From contig JAITSS010000019.1 of the NCBI GenBank assembly GCA_031287565.1, forward strand, positions 1 to 40,886: 40,886 bases of DNA, read 5' to 3'. Below the pieces are notes generated by a model that saw nothing but the letters and a program-made list of their open reading frames with translations, was not told where the DNA came from and searched no databases. Shown here in pieces: positions 23,611-32,647 of the stretch (position 1 is its first letter; the number at the start of each line of letters is the position of its first letter). The translations under genes and the position numbers were made by a program. The stretch is from Desulfobulbaceae bacterium (lineage in GTDB: Bacteria; Desulfobacterota; Desulfobulbia; Desulfobulbales; Desulfocapsaceae).

Positions 23611-24662
23611 TGGAGCGGATGGCGCATCCGGCGGGCGGCGGTCGGGTCATGGTGATTGGCGCGGTTTTGGCCTGTCTTCTGATCCTGACCATCATTATTT
23701 CGGCGGGCATGGGATTTGTCCGCATTCATCCCGTTGATATTCTGCGTATTATCGCCTCATCCCTCAGCGGAAACGCCGAGTTTTCCGCCCATATCGAAAA
23801 GACCGCGTCGTATGTCCTCATGGATGTGCGGCTGCCGCGCATCCTGACTGCCGCTTTGGTTGGGGCCGGGCTGGCGGTGGCGGGTGTGGTGTATCAGGGA
23901 ATTCTCCTGAATCCGCTGGCCGATCCCTACACCTTGGGCATTTCCAGCGGCGCGGCTTTCGGCGCTTCGCTCGCTTTACTGATCAACATCACCGCCTTAG
24001 GCCAGGTTTCAACGCCGCTGTTCGCTTTTGTCGGCGCGGTGGCGACGCTTTTTGTTGTGATGCGCCTGTCGAGTTTTCATGGCCAGATTTCCGCCCAGAC
24101 CCTGATTCTGGCCGGGGTCATCATCGGCGCGGTGCTGTCGGCGGGCATCAGTTTATTGAAATACCTGGCCGATGAGCAGGTCGGCGTCATTGTCTTCTGG
24201 CTGATGGGCAGTTTCGCCGCCAGCGCCTGGCCGGGCGTGCCGCCGCTGGCCGTCGGGGTGGCGGCGGGCGCGGCTATCGCCTTTTTTTACGGACGCGATC
24301 TCAACATCATGAGCCTGGGGCGGCGCTCATCCGACACCCTGGGGGTTGAGACGGCCAAAATCCGCGTCATCCTGTTGGTGACGGCCTCGCTGGTCACGGC
24401 CCTGTGCGTCGCGGTCAGCGGCGTCATCGGTTTTATCGGCCTGATTATCCCGCATCTGATGCGTTTTCTGGTTGGGCCGGATAATCGCGGTTTGATTGTC
24501 GCCTCGGCCCTGGCTGGCGCCGCCCTGTTGCTGGCTGCCGACACCATTACCAGGGCGGCGCTGCCGGTCGAAGTGCCGATAGGCGTTCTGACGGCCCTGA
24601 TTGGCGGGCCGTTCTTCGCGCTGATTTTTCGCCGCAAGCTGAAGGCGCGAACCTATGAATGA
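23610..24662 (+). CDS. btuC: Corrinoid ABC transporter permease (FecCD/BtuC family)
   Basis: The 350-residue integral membrane protein has about ten hydrophobic segments and the FecCD-family landmarks RLPRILTAALVGAGLAVAGVVYQ, NPLADPYTLGISSGAAFGA, and GFIGLIIPHLMRF near the C-terminus. It forms the channel dimer of a vitamin B12/siderophore-type importer. It overlaps btuD by eight bases, and btuF follows. The corrinoid assignment rests on the riboswitch and the cbi genes around it; the same family also imports iron complexes or heme. Confidence 0.88.
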   Translation: MERMAHPAGGGRVMVIGAVLACLLILTIIISAGMGFVRIHPVDILRIIASSLSGNAEFSAHIEKTASYVLMDVRLPRILTAALVGAGLAVAGVVYQGILLNPLADPYTLGISSGAAFGASLALLINITALGQVSTPLFAFVGAVATLFVVMRLSSFHGQISAQTLILAGVIIGAVLSAGISLLKYLADEQVGVIVFWLMGSFAASAWPGVPPLAVGVAAGAAIAFFYGRDLNIMSLGRRSSDTLGVETAKIRVILLVTASLVTALCVAVSGVIGFIGLIIPHLMRFLVGPDNRGLIVASALAGAALLLAADTITRAALPVEVPIGVLTALIGGPFFALIFRRKLKARTYE

Positions 24663-25521
24663 GCCTGCTTGGGCAGACAGGCGGCCAGGCGAAGCGCTGT
24701 TCGTGGTTGAGTCGGTGTCGTTCGCCTATGAACACGAAAAAAATCAAGTCCTGCGCGATGTGTCCCTGCGCCTGCATCCGGGACGGTTTTACGGCCTGAT
24801 CGGCCCGAACGGCTGCGGCAAAACCACGCTGGTTGACCTGTTGAGCGGCTGCAAAGAAGCCGCCACCGGGACGATTTTTCTGGATGGGCGGCGGATAGGG
24901 GCGATTGGCAAACGCCAATTGGCGCGGCGACTGGCGCTGGCGCCGCAGGAATTCGATGTCGGTTTCGGCTTTACGGTTGAAGAAACCGTGATGATGGGGC
25001 GGCATCCGCATATCGGTCGTTTTCAGGCGGCGGGGCCGGACGATTGGGCCAAGGCGCGGGCAGCAATGGCTGCTTTAGGCATCCTCGATTTAGCGGCGCG
25101 GTCGGTCGGCAGTCTGTCCGGCGGCCAGAAACAGCGGGTTATCGTGGCCAGGGCTTTGGCCCAGGATACCCCGGCTCTTTTTCTTGACGAGGCCACCGCC
25201 AATCTCGATGTCCGCCACGCTTTGCACATCTTCAATATTGTCAGGCGTTTGACGAAAGAAGGGCGCATGGCCCTGGCGGTGGCGCATGACCTGAATCTGG
25301 CGGCGGCCTTCTGCGATTATCTCTTCTGTCTGAAAGATGGGCGATTGGTGGCGGCGGGCGAGCCGTCGGCGGTTCTGACCGCTGAAATTATCCGTGAGGT
25401 TTTCGCCGCTGAAGCGGCAGTGGCTTGGAACGCCTACAGCGGCGCTCTTCAGGTGAGCTATCGGTATTTCGCGGACAATTATTCGGGCCATTGTTCGGGA
25501 AATTGTTCGCCATTGGCATAA
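24655..25521 (+). CDS. btuD: Corrinoid ABC transporter ATP-binding protein
   Basis: The 288-residue ATPase has Walker A GPNGCGKTT, the ABC signature LSGGQKQRVIVARAL, Walker B ALFLDEAT, and the switch histidine in VAHDLN, all typical of FecE/BtuD. It would drive the BtuC channel. The last 14 residues (DNYSGHCSGNCSPLA region) come from a 12-bp tandem repeat and are not part of the family fold. Start: ATG at 24655 inside the end of btuC. Confidence 0.92.
   Translation: MNEPAWADRRPGEALFVVESVSFAYEHEKNQVLRDVSLRLHPGRFYGLIGPNGCGKTTLVDLLSGCKEAATGTIFLDGRRIGAIGKRQLARRLALAPQEFDVGFGFTVEETVMMGRHPHIGRFQAAGPDDWAKARAAMAALGILDLAARSVGSLSGGQKQRVIVARALAQDTPALFLDEATANLDVRHALHIFNIVRRLTKEGRMALAVAHDLNLAAAFCDYLFCLKDGRLVAAGEPSAVLTAEIIREVFAAEAAVAWNAYSGALQVSYRYFADNYSGHCSGNCSPLA
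25479..25514 (+). repeat. Three imperfect 12-bp tandem repeats at the 3' end of btuD
   Basis: Units attattcgggcc, attgttcgggaa and attgttcgccat follow one another exactly and encode the odd C-terminal tail of BtuD. They may be a small slippage-prone tract. Confidence 0.6.
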
Positions 25522-25546
25522 TTGGAATTTGGAGAGGCAAGTCGTC

Positions 25547-26455
25547 ATGAAAACCATAATCCTGACTGCATGTTTGCTTTTCTGCATGGTCTTGTCGCCG
25601 CTGATGGCCGTGGCCGGGCGCATCACCGACGATTCCGGCGATGTTCTCAATTTCGAGCGTCCATTTGCGAGAATCATCAGTCTGTACCCGGCGCACAGCG
25701 ACAATATCATGGCCCTGGGCGCGGGCGCATCGCTGATCGGCGTCTCGGAAGAGGATAAGGAGCTGGCGGCGGGCGGCCTGCCAGTCTTTTCACACCATGA
25801 CGGAGCTGAGCGCTTCATCGCCGCGAAACCCGATCTGGTGCTGTTGCGGCCAATGATCGCCCGCGCCAATCCGGCCTTTGTCACGGCTCTGCGCCGCGCC
25901 GGTATCGCCGTGGCCTCGCTGCAACCAAATACCTTTGATCAAATGTTCGCCTACTGGCGCGTTTTGGGGCAATTAACAGGTCAGGAATGGCAGGCTGAAA
26001 GCATGATCGGCGCTTTTCAAACCAGGCTTACGGCCTTGCGGCTGAAGGTCGCGGCCATCGCGTCAGAAAACCGGCCGCGCGTCTTTTTTGAGGCGATTCA
26101 CGGTAAGCTGAAGACCTTCGCGCCGGATTCCATCGCCGCCACCGCGCTCAAAGAGGCGGGCGGCGTCAATATCGCCACAGAAGCCAGTCAGGTGCGACAG
26201 ACAAATATCGGCGTCTTTGGCAAAGAACGGCTGTTGGCGCTGGGCGAAAGCATTGATGTGTATCTGGCGCAACAGGGACGGATGAACCCGGTGACAATCG
26301 CGCAAATCGAAAATGAACCGGGTTTTCAGGCGATAAAAGCGGTGCGGCAAAAACGGGTGTATCTGGTGGCCGAGGCGCTGACCTCACGGCCGACGCCCTC
26401 TTTGCTGGAGGGGATAGAAACCATCTACGCGCTGCTCCATCAGGAGCGACCATGA
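25547..26455 (+). CDS. btuF: Corrinoid-binding periplasmic protein
   Basis: The 302-residue solute-binding protein starts with a signal peptide (MKTIILTACLLFCMVLSPLMAVAG) and shows the BtuF/FhuD-type two-lobe pattern: FARIISLYPAHSDNIMALGAGASLIGVS, AAKPDLVLLRPMI, a long linker helix around 160-185, and an Asn/Gly-rich second lobe. It delivers ligand to BtuCD. I chose the ATG at 25547 because the signal peptide begins there; a TTG at 25529 adds six residues. Its stop overlaps cbiA (ATGA). Confidence 0.88.
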   Translation: MKTIILTACLLFCMVLSPLMAVAGRITDDSGDVLNFERPFARIISLYPAHSDNIMALGAGASLIGVSEEDKELAAGGLPVFSHHDGAERFIAAKPDLVLLRPMIARANPAFVTALRRAGIAVASLQPNTFDQMFAYWRVLGQLTGQEWQAESMIGAFQTRLTALRLKVAAIASENRPRVFFEAIHGKLKTFAPDSIAATALKEAGGVNIATEASQVRQTNIGVFGKERLLALGESIDVYLAQQGRMNPVTIAQIENEPGFQAIKAVRQKRVYLVAEALTSRPTPSLLEGIETIYALLHQERP

Positions 26456-27828
26456 GCCAGAATGCCTTTGTCATAGCGGGAGTATCAAGCGGTTGCGGCA
26501 AGACCACGGTGACGTTGGGCCTGATGGCGGCTTTGGCGGCGCGCGGCCTTGTGGTCGCGCCCTATAAATGCGGCCCCGATTTCATTGATCCAAGCCTGCA
26601 TCAATTAGTGACCGGCGCGGTTTCGACCAACCTCGATCTGTGGATGATGGGCGAGTCGTTTACGCGACAGGTTTTCAGCCAACGCCTGGGCCTGGCCGAC
26701 ATCGGGGTCATCGAGGGCGTCATGGGCATGTTCGACGGTGGGCCGTCCTCCTGCGGCGCCTTGGCCGCTTTTCTCGGTTTGCCGGTGATTCTCGTGATTG
26801 ATGCCCGCGCTATGGCCGAAAGCGCCGCCGCCATTGTGCGCGGATTTGAAAATTTTCGCGCCGACGCCATGGTGGTCGGGGTGATTCTGAACCGCATCGC
26901 CGGTGAGCGCCATTTTCGCCTGGCCGCCAACAGTATTGAGAAACATTGTCAGGCAAAAGTGCTGGGTTCTCTGCCGCTCTCCCTCGATTTCGCCATCCCC
27001 AGCCGCCATCTCGGTCTGTTGACCGGCGACGAAGAGCCGCTTAGCCGCGAATCCATCGACATGTTGGCACGAACGGTTGCGCGACACATCGACGTTGAGG
27101 CGGCGTTACGCTTGAGCGCTGGGCGTTTTCGTGATGAGGAAAGCGCCGAAACGTCTGCTACGGTTCGGCGGAACGTTGGCGCTGAGCGTATCGAAAAGCG
27201 AAAAAACCTGTCTCGTTTATGCCGCATAGCGGTCGCCCGTGACCGGGCTTTTTGCTTTTATTACCAGGACAATTTTGACCTGCTGCGCCAAGCCGGGGCC
27301 GAGCTGGTCTTTTTTAGTCCACTCATGGATAATCACCTGCCAGAAAACATCAGCGCAATCTATCTGGGCGGCGGCTATCCGGAATTGTATGCGGCGGCCT
27401 TAAGCGACAACGCGGCGATGCGGGCGCAAATCAGAGAATTTGCTGAATATAATGGAGTTATCTATGCGGAATGCGGTGGATTTATGTATCTATGCCAAGC
27501 GCTTGAGCATGACGAAAAAATCTATCCGATGGTCGGGATTTTCCCGGTCGCGGCGCGGATGAAAAAGTCCAGGGCCAGACTGGGCTATCGGCAAATCACC
27601 ACCCGCGAGGCCGGTTGTTTCGGCCCGGCGGGCACGGTGTTGCGCGGCCACGAATTCCATTATTCCGAAATCGACGCCATGCCGGATCAGGCGCGTCGGA
27701 TATATGCGCTTGATAACGGTCAGGACGAAGGCTACGCCTTGGGGCGGACGCTGGGCGGCTATATGCACCTGCATTTCGCCTCGAACCCTGAGGCCATACA
27801 ACATTTTCTGGCCTACTGCGCGGGCTGA
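26452..27828 (+). CDS. cbiA: Cobyrinate a,c-diamide synthase
   Basis: The 458-residue enzyme amidates the a and c side chains of cobyrinate using glutamine and ATP. The N-terminal P-loop domain starts VSSGCGKTTVTLG and has YKCGPDFIDPSLH and GVMGMFDG. The C-terminal glutamine amidotransferase domain has GGGYPELYAAAL, the nucleophile C341 (YAECGGFMYL) and GHEFHYSE. Length is normal. In the anaerobic pathway it follows CbiC. Start: ATG at 26452 overlapping btuF. Confidence 0.95.
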   Translation: MSQNAFVIAGVSSGCGKTTVTLGLMAALAARGLVVAPYKCGPDFIDPSLHQLVTGAVSTNLDLWMMGESFTRQVFSQRLGLADIGVIEGVMGMFDGGPSSCGALAAFLGLPVILVIDARAMAESAAAIVRGFENFRADAMVVGVILNRIAGERHFRLAANSIEKHCQAKVLGSLPLSLDFAIPSRHLGLLTGDEEPLSRESIDMLARTVARHIDVEAALRLSAGRFRDEESAETSATVRRNVGAERIEKRKNLSRLCRIAVARDRAFCFYYQDNFDLLRQAGAELVFFSPLMDNHLPENISAIYLGGGYPELYAAALSDNAAMRAQIREFAEYNGVIYAECGGFMYLCQALEHDEKIYPMVGIFPVAARMKKSRARLGYRQITTREAGCFGPAGTVLRGHEFHYSEIDAMPDQARRIYALDNGQDEGYALGRTLGGYMHLHFASNPEAIQHFLAYCAG

Positions 27829-27849
27829 ACCATCATCATCGGAGAAGGT

Positions 27850-28488
27850 ATGCCTATCCAGAACATTAAGCCGGAAGACATCGAAAAAGAGAGCTTCCGC
27901 ATCATTTTCGCTGAACTCGGCCCGCATTCCTTCGACGCCGCGACGCTTTCGATTGTCCAGCGGGTGATTCACGCCACCGGCGATTTTTCCTTTGCCGAAA
28001 ATCTGCATTTTTCCGCCGACGCCATTGTCAGGGGGATCACGGCCTTGCGTCAGGGCAAAGACATTCTGACCGACGTCACCATGGTCAAAGCCGGTATCAG
28101 CAAGGCGATGTTCGCCCGTTGGCATGGCGCGATTCGCTGCGGCGTCGATGATCCGGCGGTCGCGGCGGCGGCGAAGCGGTACCAACGCACGCGCTCGCAG
28201 GTGGCAATGGAGCGGTTACTGGATGAATCGGTGGGCATCGTCGCCATTGGCAACGCCCCGACCGCTTTGCTGCAAATTATTGATATGCTGGACGGCTTCG
28301 CGCCTAGGAAAGCGCCCTTGGTCATCGGCACGCCGGTCGGCTTTGTCAACGCGGCGGAATCGAAGGACTTGCTGATTGCGAGCGGGCGTTGTCACATCGC
28401 CTGCCGGGGCCGCAAGGGCGGCAGTCCGGTGGCGGCGGCCATCGTCAATGCCCTGCTGCGTCTGGCGATACAAGAAGAAGATAGGTAA
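27850..28488 (+). CDS. cbiC: Cobalt-precorrin-8X methylmutase
   Basis: The 212-residue enzyme moves a methyl group from C-11 to C-12 to give cobyrinate. The catalytic histidine lies in RVIHATGDFSF near residue 40. Later blocks DVTMVKAGI, AIGNAPTALLQII and VIGTPVGFVNAAESK are diagnostic. The ATG at 27850 follows GGAGAAGG. cbiD begins six bases after its stop. Confidence 0.95.
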   Translation: MPIQNIKPEDIEKESFRIIFAELGPHSFDAATLSIVQRVIHATGDFSFAENLHFSADAIVRGITALRQGKDILTDVTMVKAGISKAMFARWHGAIRCGVDDPAVAAAAKRYQRTRSQVAMERLLDESVGIVAIGNAPTALLQIIDMLDGFAPRKAPLVIGTPVGFVNAAESKDLLIASGRCHIACRGRKGGSPVAAAIVNALLRLAIQEEDR

Positions 28489-28493
28489 ATGGC

Positions 28494-29594
28494 ATGAACG
28501 CGCCGGAAACAAACAACAAGCGACGGCCTCTGCGTAGCGGTTTCACCACTGGAGCCTGCGCGGCGGCGGCGGCCAAGGCGGCGGCCCTGGCGCTGGTGAC
28601 GGGAACTTCACCCGCCTGCGTCGAAATTGGTTTTCCTGACGCTCTCAGGCGCGGCTTCGCCGTTCATCAACTGGGCTGCGCGTCGGGTTCGGCCACCGCC
28701 TCGGTGATTAAAGACGCCGGCGACGACCCCGATGTCACCAACGGCGCGGAAATTATCGCCCAAGTTTCTTTTGCGCCGCTGGCTGCCGTTTCGGATGCGA
28801 TTCGTCTTGGCCCGGTTTTTTTGGGGCGTGGCGACGGGGTAGGGCGCGTGACCAAACCCGGATTGGCGGTCGCGGTCGGCGAACCGGCGATTAACCCGGT
28901 GCCGCGTCGCATGATTTGCGAGGCTCTGGCCGAAGTTATTCCTGACAAAAATATTCATGTTGTTATATCGGTGCGCGACGGCGAGCGTCTGGCCGAAAAA
29001 ACCTTGAACAAGCGTCTGGGCATCGTCGGCGGCCTGTCTATTTTAGGTACCACTGGAATTGTCAGGCCAATTTCCGCTGAAGCCTGGACCGCGACCGTGG
29101 AAGCGGCGCTTTCCGTGGCCAAGGAAGCGGGCCTGGCCGAGGTGGCGCTGGCCACCGGACGCACATCGGAAAAGGCCGGGCAATCGCTCCTCGATTTACC
29201 GGAAGAAGCATTTGTTATGATGGGCGATTATCTGGAATTTTCCCTGGCTGCCGCAAGAAGTTTTGGTTTTGTCAGGTTACACTTCTGTGGCATGTGGGCG
29301 AAGGTCATCAAGGCGGCCTTGCGCATTCCGCAGACCCATGTGCGTAATGGGGCGCTGGAGGTGGCCGCCGCCGCCGCGCTGCTGGCGCGACTGGGCGCGG
29401 AGGATCGACTGGCCGCCATGCTGGAAAAGGCCAATACGGCGCGGGAAATATTGACTATTCTGCAAGAGCATGGCCGCGATGATTTGGTGCTTGCGGTGTG
29501 TGAACAGGCCAGGGCCTATGCGGCGGAAGTCTTCGGCGGCGAAACGCGGCTGTATCTGGTGAATCATCGATCCGAGGTGCTCTATCGTGTCTGA
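28494..29594 (+). CDS. cbiD: Cobalt-precorrin-5B C1-methyltransferase
   Basis: The 366-residue enzyme methylates C-1 in the anaerobic corrin pathway, the step handled by CobF in the aerobic one, so it marks the oxygen-independent route. It opens with LRSGFTTGACAAAAAKAAAL, the family signature, and has GDGVGRVTKPGLAVAVGEPAINP and LGIVGGLSILGTTGIV. It overlaps the GTG start of cbiET by eight bases. Confidence 0.95.
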   Translation: MNAPETNNKRRPLRSGFTTGACAAAAAKAAALALVTGTSPACVEIGFPDALRRGFAVHQLGCASGSATASVIKDAGDDPDVTNGAEIIAQVSFAPLAAVSDAIRLGPVFLGRGDGVGRVTKPGLAVAVGEPAINPVPRRMICEALAEVIPDKNIHVVISVRDGERLAEKTLNKRLGIVGGLSILGTTGIVRPISAEAWTATVEAALSVAKEAGLAEVALATGRTSEKAGQSLLDLPEEAFVMMGDYLEFSLAAARSFGFVRLHFCGMWAKVIKAALRIPQTHVRNGALEVAAAAALLARLGAEDRLAAMLEKANTAREILTILQEHGRDDLVLAVCEQARAYAAEVFGGETRLYLVNHRSEVLYRV

Positions 29595-30798
29595 ATTGCT
29601 GCTGATTGGTTTGTGTGGAACGCTGACCATGGAGCAAAAGTCGCTGCTGAAAGACGCCACTCTCATCGTCGCCGCGCCGCGTCTTTTGCCTGACGATGGC
29701 TGTGGACCCGCCGCCCGTTTCCAGGCGATTACGCCCCTGGACGCGGCCATGACCGCGATCCGCCTTGAGTTGCGGGCGGGTGGCGCGGTCGCGGTTCTGG
29801 CCAGCGGCGATCCGATGTTTTTTGGCCTTGGCAAGCGCCTGTGCGATGAATTCGCCGATACGCCGACGCGGGTGCTGCCGTCGCCGTCGTCGTTGCAACT
29901 GGCCTGCGCCCGCTGGCGTATTGCCTGGCACGATGCCCGCATCATCAGTTTGCATGGTCGCGCCCTGGCCCATGTCGGTGAACTGCTGCGCCACGGAAAA
30001 ACCATCGTCCTGACCGATAAAAATAATAGTCCGGATCGCCTGGCCGCGTCGATTCTCGACTATTTCAAATTGATAGGTGAAACTGAGCTGCCGCAGCGCT
30101 TGCAAGTGTTGGTCGGCGAAAATCTGGCCCTGCCAGACGAAAACATCAGCCGCTTGACCTTGACCGAAGCGGCGGCGCGGCGCTTTGCGGCGCTGAATGT
30201 CGTCTGCTTTTACCTGCCAGAAGCATTCATCCGAAAATCGCCCTTCATTTTTGGCCTTAGTGAAGAGCATATCGAGCATGTAGCCGGTATGATTACAAAA
30301 AATGAAGTGAGAGCGGCGGTTTTGCACGCGCTGCGCCTGCCGCGTCAGGGCATCTTCTGGGATGTCGGCGGCGGGAGTGGCTCGGTGTCGATTGAGGCGG
30401 CGGGCTTGGCCCCTTGCCTGGCCATTTATACCATCGAGCGTTGCTCTGAGCGCATGGCGGCGATCAAGGAGAATATTCGCCGCTACCAACGTTTCTCAAT
30501 AACACCAATTTTGGGCGAGGCTCCGGCGGCGCTCGCGGCCCTTCCTGACCCGGATCGGGTTTTTGTCGGTGGTGGCGGCGCCGCCCTTCCTGACATAGTT
30601 ACAGCGGTTCATGCTCGTCTTAAGCCCGGTGGGCGGCTGGTTCTGACCGCAGTCAGTGAGCGGAGCATTCAGACAGCGCCTGATTTGCTGAAAAGCCACG
30701 GTTTTGCGACCACGGTGTGCGAAATCAGAGTGACGCGTCGGCAAGCGCATGGCGACAGAATCTTAAATCCTATCACAATAATAACAGGTGAAAAATGA
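29587..30798 (+). CDS. cbiET: Bifunctional CbiE/CbiT (precorrin-6Y C5,15-methyltransferase and decarboxylase)
   Basis: The 403-residue fusion combines CbiE (about 1-200, C-5 methylation) with CbiT (about 215-403, C-15 methylation and C-12 decarboxylation), as in CobL. The CbiT half has the class I SAM motif FWDVGGGSGSVSIEAA (about 256-272) and FVGGGG. The CbiE half keeps ASGDPMFFGLGKRL, but its first motif reads IGLCGTLTMEQ rather than the usual GxGPGG-type loop, so SAM binding there may be altered. The start is GTG at 29587 inside the end of cbiD. It overlaps cbiF by four bases. Confidence 0.9.
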   Translation: MSELLLIGLCGTLTMEQKSLLKDATLIVAAPRLLPDDGCGPAARFQAITPLDAAMTAIRLELRAGGAVAVLASGDPMFFGLGKRLCDEFADTPTRVLPSPSSLQLACARWRIAWHDARIISLHGRALAHVGELLRHGKTIVLTDKNNSPDRLAASILDYFKLIGETELPQRLQVLVGENLALPDENISRLTLTEAAARRFAALNVVCFYLPEAFIRKSPFIFGLSEEHIEHVAGMITKNEVRAAVLHALRLPRQGIFWDVGGGSGSVSIEAAGLAPCLAIYTIERCSERMAAIKENIRRYQRFSITPILGEAPAALAALPDPDRVFVGGGGAALPDIVTAVHARLKPGGRLVLTAVSERSIQTAPDLLKSHGFATTVCEIRVTRRQAHGDRILNPITIITGEK

Positions 30799-31607
30799 CA
30801 GGTTCAGACGAAGGCCAGGCGAGCGGACAACAAAGACATCCGGTTCATTTCATCGGGGCCGGGCCGGGTGATCCGGAGCTTATCACAGTGAAAGGCAGGC
30901 GATTGCTTGATGAAGCCGATCTGATCATCTTCACCGGCAGTTTGGTACCGAAAGAGATACTCGCCGGTTGTCGCGGTGAGATCGTCGATTCGGCGAGCCT
31001 CAATCTTGAAGAAATATTCGCTCTTATCGAAGCGGCATGGCGGCGCGGCGCGAAGGTGGCGCGCCTGCACACCGGCGACCCGGCCATCTACGGCGCGATC
31101 GGCGAGCAGATCGCCTTGTGCCGCGCCCACGGCATTCCGTTCGCCGTCATTCCCGGCGTCAGCTCGGCTCTGGCCGTCGCCGCTCGCCTCGGCGTTGAAT
31201 TGACTGCGCCGGAACGGTCCCAGACAGTGATTTTCACGCGGCGCGGCGGCAGAACACCGGTGCCAGACCGGGAACGGCTGTCATCCCTGGCCGCGCACCA
31301 CGCCTCGATGATGATTTTTTTAAGCGTCGCCATGATTGATGATGTGGTGGCCGAGCTACTGGCCGGTGGTTATGAACCTGACACGCCGGTCGCGGTTATC
31401 GAAAAGGTTTCCTGGCCGGAAGAGCAACAAGCGCGCGGCACGCTGGCCACCATTGCCGCCCAGGTCAAGGCGGCGGCGATCGACAAAACCGCGCTGATCG
31501 CTGTCGGCGACGTTCTGGCCGAAGAACCGATGTCGGCCAAATCGCGGCTTTACGACGCTGGCTTCAGCCATGAATTCCGTCAGGCAATATCGGAATCGGC
31601 GCGATGA
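30795..31607 (+). CDS. cbiF: Cobalt-precorrin-4 C11-methyltransferase
   Basis: The 270-residue tetrapyrrole methylase has IGAGPGDPELITVKGRRLLDEAD, LHTGDPAIYGAIGEQ and VIPGVSSALAVAA, and FTRRGGRTPVPDRERL, which is characteristic of CbiF/CobM. It methylates C-11, then CbiG opens the delta-lactone. The ATG overlaps the cbiET stop, and cbiG overlaps its own stop (ATGA). Confidence 0.95.
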   Translation: MTGSDEGQASGQQRHPVHFIGAGPGDPELITVKGRRLLDEADLIIFTGSLVPKEILAGCRGEIVDSASLNLEEIFALIEAAWRRGAKVARLHTGDPAIYGAIGEQIALCRAHGIPFAVIPGVSSALAVAARLGVELTAPERSQTVIFTRRGGRTPVPDRERLSSLAAHHASMMIFLSVAMIDDVVAELLAGGYEPDTPVAVIEKVSWPEEQQARGTLATIAAQVKAAAIDKTALIAVGDVLAEEPMSAKSRLYDAGFSHEFRQAISESAR

Positions 31608-32647
31608 TTGGTCTTATCGCGGTGACGGCGGGCGGTCGCCGCCTGGCGCTTCGTCTCTCGCAAACCTTAGCGGATAGTGAATTACTGATGGCGGCCGATG
31701 GTGAAAAACTGCGGGTTGCCGCGCTGTTACAGGAGAACTGGCGGCGTTGCGATGGCTTTATCTGCGTGATGGCGATCGGCATCGTGGCGCGGGCGGTCGC
31801 GCCGATTCTGGCGGCGGGCGGCGATAAACGCCACGACCCCTGCATTATCGTCATGGATGAGCTGGGCCAATACGCCGTCAGCTTTCTTTCCGGGCACCTC
31901 GGCGGCGGCAACGAGCTGGCGCGGCGATTGGCGACAATCTGCGGCGGTCGGGCGGTGATTACCACCGCCTCCGATGTTTTGCGCCTACCCGCGCTCGATC
32001 TGTGGGCCAGGGAGCAAAACCTCGCGCTTGAATCGCGGTACCGGATGACCAAGGCGCAGGCGATGCTGGTTAATCACGGTTTCGTCACGCTATATAGTGA
32101 AATTCCAATACAATTTTTACCGAACGGCTTTATTGTGACCGATGATATAAGTCAGGCCAATATCATCGTCAGCAATCGCCGCATCGTCAGTGACGCCCTG
32201 TTGCTACGGCCCAGAAATCTGGTTTTGGGCCTTGGCTGCAATCGGGGCGCGACGGTGGCGGAATTGACGGAAGCGGTGACGGCATTGTTTGATGAGCTGG
32301 GTTTCAGTCTTCTTGCCGTGCGCAACCTGGCCTCCATCGATCAGAAAAAGGATGAACAAGGACTACTTGAATTTGCTGGCTTCAACCACTGGCCGCTGCA
32401 TTTTTTTTCAGCCGCCGCGCTGAACGCTCTGGCCGCGACGCTGGCGGCGAAGAACCGACAACTGGCGGTTTCGCCCGCCGCCATGCAGGCGGTTGGCGCG
32501 ATTGGCGTCGCTGAACCTGCCGCGATGTTGAGCGCGGCGACCGACTCCCTTCTTTGTGGAAAACGAAAATGGAAAAATCTGACTCTGGCCGTCGCCCAGG
32601 CGTCCTGTACGTTGTCGGCGTCGGACCCGGCGCGAAGGAATATTTGA
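31604..32647 (+). CDS. cbiG: Cobalt-precorrin-5A hydrolase CbiG
   Basis: The 347-residue protein opens the ring-A lactone of cobalt-precorrin-5A, releasing the C-20 fragment as acetaldehyde. Family blocks are FICVMAIGIVARAVAPIL, VMDELGQYAVSFLSGHLGGGNELAR, NLVLGLGCNRG starting the C-terminal domain, and the end region AVSPAAMQAVGAIGVAEPAAM. This enzyme is specific to the anaerobic route. Its end overlaps the likely cbiH start by 79 bases. Confidence 0.93.
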   Translation: MIGLIAVTAGGRRLALRLSQTLADSELLMAADGEKLRVAALLQENWRRCDGFICVMAIGIVARAVAPILAAGGDKRHDPCIIVMDELGQYAVSFLSGHLGGGNELARRLATICGGRAVITTASDVLRLPALDLWAREQNLALESRYRMTKAQAMLVNHGFVTLYSEIPIQFLPNGFIVTDDISQANIIVSNRRIVSDALLLRPRNLVLGLGCNRGATVAELTEAVTALFDELGFSLLAVRNLASIDQKKDEQGLLEFAGFNHWPLHFFSAAALNALAATLAAKNRQLAVSPAAMQAVGAIGVAEPAAMLSAATDSLLCGKRKWKNLTLAVAQASCTLSASDPARRNI

